From Cyclaneusma minus (Eukaryota > Ascomycota > Leotiomycetes > Marthamycetales > Marthamycetaceae), in contig JAKZHN010000015.1 in the NCBI GenBank assembly GCA_037179335.1, positions 434,001 through 498,000 on the forward strand: a DNA stretch of 64,000 nt. The letters are read 5' to 3'. Position 1 is the stretch's first letter, and the number at the start of each line of letters is the position of its first letter. The translations under genes were made by a program, and so were the position numbers. Shown here in pieces: positions 56,901-64,000 of this stretch. The notes beneath the pieces were generated by a model. The model worked only from the letters and a program-made list of their open reading frames with translations. It was not told the DNA's origin and ran no database searches.

Positions 56901-58796
56901 TCAAATCTTATTCATCGCCAACGGATCAATCGCCATCGGATACTTCGGCCTCGCCACATTCCGCCCAACCGAAGGCGCCGCAAAGCTCTTATGATGATCC
57001 CACCCCATCGTCGGCGTCGAGTTTCCCGTCCCCTGCCCACTCCCACCCTCCGTCCTCTTCGGTCTCGGCGCCGAAAAGTTCTGATTCGGGCTCGTATACC
57101 TCGCCTCTATCGGAAAATAATCCGGCGTCTGCCTCCCATCACCCGCATTCCCCTTCTTAGGTATTTCAAACGTGGTGCAACGGTTGTTGTTCGGGTTCTC
57201 CAAATCCCCAAAAGGACTGATTGGCGAGACTACCGGTTCTGGTACTTTCAGATCCGTGGCTCCTACTTCGTCGTTCTTGCCTACGTTGAGCATCTCGTAG
57301 CTTTTGGCGTTGGGGGTCCAGCGGCCGCCTTTGTGGTCGTAGAAGGCTAGGCCTTTGGAGGGGGATCGGACGGCGTCGACGGAGACGAATTCGCGCGCGT
57401 GTGAGGGGCGGAAGTGGTTCAGGAAGAGATCGTACCAGCCAGTGAACATAGATGAGCGACCGAGGAAAACGAGGAGCCAGACGCCGTTGAGCTTTTCATG
57501 TGTGTTAGTCTCAGGATCCAGCCTTCGATACATTGGAATTTGGAATGATCCAATATTATCAATTGATTCCCCAACGAAATGAGAACTTACCGACAGCAGC
57601 ATAAGCACGGCCATGACTGTAGCCTCGTTGACCGTAAGCTCACCGGCCAGATCCAAACAAGCGTTTTTCCTCGCATTGTCGTCTCCGGTTGCTTTTGCCA
57701 AGCACAGAAGCCATGGCTCTGCTTTCGTGTTGCTGCTCGTCACGGATTGTTGTGCGTCGTCTAGGAAAACGAAGACGATGGTGAAAAAGATGACATCGCC
57801 GACGATTAACAAAACCAGTGCGATGCCGCGCCATTGCAATTGTAGCACGCGTTTGACTCTCCGATAGGCCTGGCGAGGACTCACAGTCGCGATACTGCCA
57901 GTGTAAGTGGGCAAACCAGAGCTATTCGTCGTAGAGCCTTTGTCTCCCATGGCAGACAGGTAGACTTTGATAACGTATCCAAAAGTGAAAAACTGGATGA
58001 GCACTGTCGCGCCTGAGAATACCAGTAGAGGGATCCAGAAATCAGCGAGACTGCCAGTATGGTTGATATGGCAAGTGTCGCCAAAGCGGAATGACACTCC
58101 ACTAAATGTCATGAGGAGAGCAAGGCCGATAGCAGGAATACCCCAGCCAACGGTCATGGCCACCAACTTGAAGGTCTTTCCAACATTTACCTTCCAGACG
58201 ATTTGTAGGTGGAGAGAGACTACGCGGAGATGTGTCCACATCACGGCGCACCACGCTCCTACTAGGAGGAAGGCTCCAGAAATGGCGCAGGTCGCGCTGC
58301 TGCCCATGTCGTTCGGTGTTATGTCGTTGTAACATTGGTCTGGTTGTGCGGCCAGTGGTACGATGAATCCAAGCTATATCTCTGCTTAGCGTCCAGTAAA
58401 CTTCAAAGATCGAGGGTTCAAACATACTTCCATGAGAACAGTTGCTATACATAGACATATACTCAGGTAATGACGGTGTGTCTTCTCGATCGGTAAGAAT
58501 GCGAACGACAGCAGCAGGAACACCGAGCAGATCATGCTGCCAACGTTCACCCAGTTCGCAGCCATAGTAATGGGACCAAAGTTATCAGCGTAAAGCCAAT
58601 CCGTCTGAGGGCAAGGCAAGCAACATGTAGTACCAGTTGTCGGAGTGACAAAGCAGAAGCGGCCGTCAACAACTATATTCACTTAGCAAATCTCCTATCT
58701 CGTCTTTGCATAGTACAACTTACAGCCGCCTTCTTTTGGGAAAAGAGACTCTTGTAAAAATGGAGTTGGGCAAGAGCCCGCCTCGGTGGAAGCCAT
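56901..58796 (-). CDS. Seven-transmembrane receptor, Frizzled/secretin-like fungal GPCR
   Basis: Four exons: 58796-58724, 58672-58428, 58373-57591, 57491-56901; 563 residues. The extracellular N-terminus is Cys rich (C-P-T-P, CFVTP, TTCCLPCPQTDWLY). Seven hydrophobic segments follow: WVNVGSMICSVFLLLSF, YLSICLCIATVLMELGFIV, CAISGAFLLVGAWCAVMW, VAMTVGWGIPAIGLALLM, WIPLLVFSGATVLIQFFTF, GIALVLLIVGDVIFFTIVF and VMAVLMLLSLNGVWLLVFL. The W-G-I-P-A-I-G segment and the Cys pair fit Frizzled/cAMP-receptor-like fungal receptors that signal through heterotrimeric G proteins at the plasma membrane. The C-tail of about 200 residues is Ser/Pro rich and cytosolic. The last intron (57590-57492, 99 nt) falls inside TM7 and is divisible by three without a stop, so its retention would insert 33 residues. 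Confidence 0.82.
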
Positions 58797-61700
58797 GGCT
58801 GCTATGGGTCGCCAGTCCCCAGCAAGATGCTGGCTTCGGGATTGCCGCTGTATCAATGAGAGGAGATTGCTTGATCTTGGACTAAAACTTGAGATACTTC
58901 GACGCAGTGCTGTGATAAACGACGGGTGCTCTTGGAATGGCGTAAAGGATGGGAAGCAGTGTCGTTTCGAGCACGGTCCAGTCTAGGCTCAATGATGATC
59001 TCGGAATAAAAGGGAGCTGCTCGAGTTGGAGATGTCTATCAGAAAGGAAAGTGAGAGGCAGAAGATCAGAGAATCTCGACCAGGTGCGGCGTTCAAGCGA
59101 ACTTCATCGCTGCAAGGAAGGTTGAAGCTATAAGGACATGGTATAGTATTAAGGAAAGACTCAGACGCAAAAGGGATCTGAGGGGTGCGGGTAGACTTAA
59201 AGGGAACAAAATACCGGGCCACGGTGAATGGGGGTAGGGCTAGCTGAGCAGCGGGGACCATGGAGTCGGTTGGGCCCATCGCCCATGGCCTATCCTGGGA
59301 TCGTGGTCTGCCGGGTAAGGGCATGGAAGCACGAGGCATAGCACTTGGCAGCACGACTTTGCACTGGGCCGTAGCCTTGCGCGTGGTATTTCGGTCACCG
59401 TTAGGATGAGGAAGTCGCCAAGTCAGCTTTCAGGCCCAGCTAGCTCGGAGGGCTCCCCGAGTGTGATATGCAGGCCAGGGCCTGTCGGACTCCACTCCAT
59501 TCGTAGCGCCAGGGACCAGGGGTCGAGCAGGGGGCGTCAAATGCGCGGCGCGCCTGAGCATCAGGCTCCGCACGGAAAGTGGGCCCAGGACGATCCTAGA
59601 CATCCATCCGCGCCGGTCATGGAATCACAGCTGGAGGGGAGCTTTTGACGATGAGTGGACGTTGGAGGGTGGTACAGTAGCGCCCAGGGGCGATTATTGA
59701 AGACATGGGAGGGAGTGGCCGATTTGGGAGGCTTGTGCTTGTGCAACATATCCCCATCCGTCGAGTGCTATAGGTGAAAAGTCAAGCCTATCGTCACACG
59801 ACAATATTGTTGCTGAGAGACTCCATTGGGCGGCTCGGGACGCTGAGCCGCGCAAATCTTCCTTTGAACGGCCTAGCCGTCGCCGGTGAGCTTGGAGCGG
59901 CGCCAACGTCTCTCGAGTTTCGCCAGTCGGAACCCCCACCTGAGCCGACTATGCCTGCAGAATAATCTTCAATATTCTGCAATAATATTGAGGCTGACGC
60001 TGCCAAGTTTGAGCGCCGTTTCGACCAAGTGGACACCTTCAAGGCTCCTGGCTCGCCACAGCCGGGGGAGCGACAGTGACGACGACATACGACAGCGACC
60101 CAGCTGCTGTAAATAAAGACTGCTCGCATGCTTGATGCGACGCCAGGCCTGGCACACTCTTCACGCTCCCCACCCGCCGGATCGCTTAAAGGCAATATTG
60201 CTGCAGAGTATGAAGCAATACATATGGGCCACGACGACTCTGCCGCTGTCGGAGCCCGTCTCAGTGCCACTCGGCTCCAATATTGCAACTGTACATCTGG
60301 CCCAATCGGCGGCGTGCTGGCCATCAACGATGCCATCCGAACTTCGTACCTACTCCACCCTCTCTCGTAACTGTACTCGAGCAACACGTTCGCGCTGAGG
60401 GGTCCGATGGTGCAGAAGTATTGCAGGGTCGAGAGCACGCGTCGGAGCGCTCACGGGAAATCTGCAGTATGGGCGCCAGGGGGAGGCACTGCACTGGGCA
60501 GCCAAGATGACCCACCTGAGCGGATGGCAGTGGACGTGCAATAAGCGTGCTGCGTGCATTTATTCATGCATGGCCGTCGTCGCCGGAAGGATGCTGGATC
60601 GTCATTGAGAGGGAGGTCATGCCGTTGCTGATCATGATCCAGGATGGCGCTGATGGCGATGATGGGCCAGTCGAAGGAAGAGCCGTTTCCATTGGCGAAT
60701 TCGCCGTGGAGATCTTTTGTTTCTGCATCGGCCTCGCAGGCTGATTCGCTGGGGCTCACGGAACGAGCAGATTGTTTTGGCGCACCGCCGCACAGCTGTT
60801 CCACTCGTCTTGTGTTGGTTGGAAACGGCATGGGATCCTGGCACGGCCCAGCCGCCGTCAGCGTAAACAACTCCAGCTGGTCTGAGATCCTCAGAGCCAA
60901 GAGGCAAAAAGTCCGTGCTAGTAAGGCCGTCACGGACTTAGTATTTCAAATACGTGTAGCGAGTGATATATAAGGGCTGTGTGGTTGCACCGCCCTACTC
61001 GAGCTGACTGCTGGAGTGGTGTTGGGTGAAGGTTGGAAGGCTCAAGCGAAGCCTGACCGAAATGTTTTTCACCATCTCCCACGTTCCTGCAGATACGAAG
61101 CTGCACATGCAAGCTTGGGAAAACTATGAACAGAGCGTTTCAGCTTTTTCGCTTTTCCATTTTTACAGCTCCGCTATCTTCACAGACATCACCGTCGTCA
61201 TCTGAGGAATCAGCCCACAATTCCGCGAAGCTCCATCGGGTATTTCGGGCTCGTTTAGAGCACACCCCCTCTCCCAGGGGCCTTCCTCCCGCCTTTCAAC
61301 CCCATCGTCGTCGTCCTCGAGCCCTCGGAGCCGGCGAATAGCGGAGTAATCATTATTGCACCAACGACGGGAGCTGACAGGGAGCGAGCGGCCCGGCCCC
61401 CAACCTTCGCCCACAGCCCTATGGTCGAAAGAGGCCGACCTTGCGGAAGTAACCCTAATCTCACAAGCAGCCGGCGACGAGTCTGAAGTCGAAAGTCTTA
61501 GAAGAAGTCTTGACATTCGCCGCCGCCGACACGCAGGTGAAGATAAGAGTCTGACAGCTCCGGAAATTAATTTACAACCCCAATTTATGCACTAAGTAAA
61601 TCCTCATCAAGTCTTCCAAAGTCATCTTTTCTTCCATGTCCTTTAAATCTTGTCTTTTCCAAACAATTCCACCAACCTTCAGCTCGTTCATGCGAGTCGA

Positions 61701-62385
61701 CAGCGAATGCAGCTTATGTCGTGAGTATATCATCAGGTTTCTTTCAATAAATGGCTCTTTTATTTTCAGAGAATCAGGAGTCAGTTGGTCTACACGGAGA
61801 AGAGATGTCGATTCGACAATCAATGGTGCAAGTGTTGTTGGTCATTGTTTGTCAACCTGGTGATGTCGACCAAGGGTCCAAAAAAATCCCAACTCCTGAC
61901 TCCTTTCCTGATCTTATGTTTGCTATTAGCCAAGTATTTGTACTAGGATTATTTCTACTTGTAATGCTTCTAATGATTTGTTTATTTGTTTCACTGGACT
62001 ACATGTACTGTTTCACCAGGTTGATGATGCGAAAGTAGCTGCTATTCTCAGATAGTCAGACTCTCAGGGGCATGCGTTGTACAACGCTGAGCTTCTTTCA
62101 TTCGAAAGCAATACAGGTTTCACGAATCACTTTTTTAGATTTTGGCCCCACTCCTACCTTATTCAACTTCGCACCCCAATTATTTGGCTCAAATTCGGCT
62201 ACGAAGGGGAACTTTGACTTTACAGCTCTAGGGAAAAGTGAAAACGGGATGCAAATAATGCCCTGTACAAGGACAAGCCGAACCATGCTGGACGACGATC
62301 GGTCGAGTGAGAAGATGGCCGAGTTAGCCAGAAAAGCTGACAGAAAACTAGAATACTGCCCGACCAAAGGAAGTGCTTCTATCTT
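58797..62385. other. Long unassigned region, no gene supported
   Basis: About 3.6 kb between the receptor gene start and the decayed epimerase. Numerous 60-215-codon frames overlap on both strands (largest 59794-60438 minus) with no domain, no conserved motif and no consistent splice sites. A 95-codon plus frame at 61751-62038 contains a hydrophobic run (VFVLGLFLLVMLLMICLFV) that could be a membrane span, but nothing else supports it. Confidence 0.4.
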
Positions 62386-63537
62386 CTAGATCGGATAGGA
62401 GACTTCCTTCTTCAAGCTCTCCTCAAACTCGCCTCGAAAAGACTTCTCCCAATCCCCCTTCGTTCTCCTCGGACACCACCCCAACTCCCTCCCCGCATCC
62501 GCCCTCGTCCTCGAATTACTCGCAAAACCCAGCTCACAAAACACCTCATTCCCACCCGTGCACTTCCCCTCAGCCTCCTCCAACCCTACACTCTTCGGCC
62601 CCCCATCTCCCAACTTTCCCATCTCCATTCCCGCCCTCGCAATCCCCTTTGCAACCTCCTTCCAGCTCGCCGTTGGCGTGCCACTAAGCACAAACCCCTT
62701 TTCCCCAACTGGCACTTTCCTCCTCCCCTCCACCCAACCCAGCAGCACAGTCTCATACAGCGCCGCTAGCTCTTCCACATGGACAAAACCCCAAACTACC
62801 TCTCCATCACCTACATACACCGCTCGTCCTTCTTCCACCACCGCCTTCATCATCAACGGACACCAAATCGTCAATCTATTAAACCCCCCCACCGCACCCG
62901 TCCCATAAATCATCAGACTCACAACAATCCTCGTCACCCCACCCTCCCTCTTCCCCACCTCTAAGTACAACCACCAAATCACCAGTTCTTTACGCATACA
63001 CCTCTCTCCTCTCCCCTCCCTTCTGTCAACCTTACCCAAACATCCTCATCCATATCACCAAACATCCTGTCCTCAAAAAAAAAAGAAAAAAAAAGAAGAA
63101 GAAAAAACTCGGTAACAGGACCAATTCAGCGAGTATCCGAAGTCCCAGAAGTATGCACGAAATAAACTTTCTTTATCAGCATCTTCAATCCTCGAATCCT
63201 GGGCCCGTTTTGCGAGGCTGGCGAGAAGGGCAAGGGGTGGAAATCGGAGAAGCGGTGTGCCCGGATGACGATGGATGACGATGAGGCGGCGGCGGAGAGG
63301 GCGGTGGTGTCGGAGTCTTGGAGTCTTGGAGAGGGAGGGGATGGTGTGGAGTTTTGTGAGGGGTCCCCGGGGAGAGGGAGGTACAGGATGTGGCGCGGGA
63401 GGAGGCGTGGGTGATGATGGAGATTTGGATATTTGGAGGGATTGGGTGACGGGGTGGGGGGAGGAGAGGAGGTGGGTGAGGATGGTGCCGCTGATGTAGC
63501 CGGTTATGCCTGTGAGGAGGATTTTGGTTGGTGCCAT
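62386..63537 (-). pseudogene. Decayed NAD-dependent epimerase/dehydratase-like gene (extended SDR)
   Basis: Start at 63537 gives MAPTKILLTGITGYISGTIL, a Rossmann TGxxGxxG start. The frame then loses similarity; another frame supplies DSDTTALSAAASSSSIVI and KVYFVHTSGTS and ends in TGA near 63130. After a T-rich stretch (63076-63105) a third segment (63039-62386) reads IVVSLMIYGTGAVGGFNRLT, VYVGDGEVVWGFVHVEELAALY and GFVLSGTPTASWKEV, the typical second half of atypical SDR epimerases (YG motif, VHVxDLA). The T-rich stretch could be an intron tract, but the earlier frameshift and stop are not explained by an intron. I call it a recent pseudogene. It lies 250 bp from the AT-rich DNA at the right edge. 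Confidence 0.6.
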
Positions 63538-63779
63538 TGCTGTGCGGAAGTGATGAGAGTTTTAAGTAGATGATATGTATTTTCCTGCAATTATTTTCCA
63601 GTGGAAAGGCGGAAGTTTGCCAGAAGAGGAGGTCAGGTTATATATAGGGAATGGCTAAATCGTTCCTGGGATTTTAAAATCGCGGAAAAAAATTCCCGGA
63701 TTGGGAATAGCGCAGCCGCGAAGCTGTGGCCCGTGCACCGCCCCGTAATAAAATTGATATTTTCGAGTCTTTCGCCACG

Positions 63780-64000
63780 ATAATGTATATATAATTTATA
63801 TTGGCTTTTATATTTATAAATCCTAAATAACTGGCTTTTTAACAAAGTTTTTTTTATTAAAAAAACTCAAATATAGCCCGAAATATAATTGCTTTAGAAA
63901 AATTATTTAAAAAATGCATTATATTTTATTTGAAAGCCAATTTTTCAACTAAATATATAAATTTTATATATTTATAATTGGAAAATTCCGGGTTTTATAA
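63780..64000. mobile_element. Start of a second AT-rich, RIP-like block
   Basis: Composition changes abruptly at about 63780 to AT-rich DNA with many TATA/TTTA words, the same texture as 5330-13985. It continues past the window edge, so the element type is unknown. Confidence 0.6.

Noticed and set aside
59794..60438. 214-codon minus-strand frame
   Set aside because: Overlaps other frames, no domain or conserved segment; not enough to call a gene.

Overview
The window looks like a chromosome segment of a filamentous ascomycete, most likely a Dothideomycete. Genes carry short introns of about 50-130 nt with GTAAGT-type donors and CTAAC/CTAAT-type branch sites. Gene families are typically fungal (UstYa/DUF3328, a fungal-specific transcription factor fragment, a PEF protein, a Frizzled-like 7TM receptor). 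A GC-balanced gene-bearing sequence is broken by an extremely AT-rich, TpA-rich block of about 8.6 kb that has the look of repeat-induced point mutation (RIP), and a second such block begins at the right edge. I see no rRNA or ordinary tRNA gene and no CRISPR array.

Layout. 1-3.6 kb: 3' end of a medium-chain/enoyl-reductase-like gene, then a four-exon luciferase-like flavin monooxygenase. 4.1-5.25 kb: dispersed repeats (SINE-like element, unnamed repeat R3, leader repeat R1). 5.3-14.0 kb: AT-rich degraded transposon block with a direct repeat of about 220 bp at both ends. 14.0-16.2 kb: transcription factor fragment, second SINE-like copy, second R3 copy. 16.2-18.0 kb: Acinus-like SAP/RRM protein. 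19.7-29.5 kb and 37.7-41.1 kb: several diverged, mostly broken members of one multigene family, mixed with R1, R3, a hAT-type MITE with an 8-bp target duplication, a Ty3/gypsy integrase remnant and a third SINE-like copy. 31-36 kb: ecto-phosphodiesterase/pyrophosphatase and an F-box protein. 41.9-45.1 kb: large basic disordered protein. 48-58.8 kb: glycine-rich RRM protein, ChaC-like gamma-glutamylcyclotransferase, penta-EF-hand protein, UstYa-like protein, 7TM receptor. 62.4-63.5 kb: decayed NAD-dependent epimerase. From 63.8 kb: AT-rich DNA again.

The most interesting item is the multigene family (called A, B, C, E here; D is a fragment). Members share a basic/acidic disordered N-terminus, a short motif of the form G-x-x-R-[SAG], a conserved Trp region, an RNxxxH motif in the context LRNxxxHK, a Cys-containing helix, and a C-terminal EG[ER]P[LI] or similar. 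RNxxxH embedded in predicted helices is the hallmark of HEPN ribonuclease domains, so I propose a locally expanded, RIP- and transposon-battered family of HEPN-like proteins. Members A and C share an upstream repeat (R1), and an orphan R1 lies at the edge of the AT-rich block. The housekeeping genes around them have clean reading frames, so the frameshifts and stops are probably real decay rather than sequencing error. No operon-like cooperation between genes is expected or seen.
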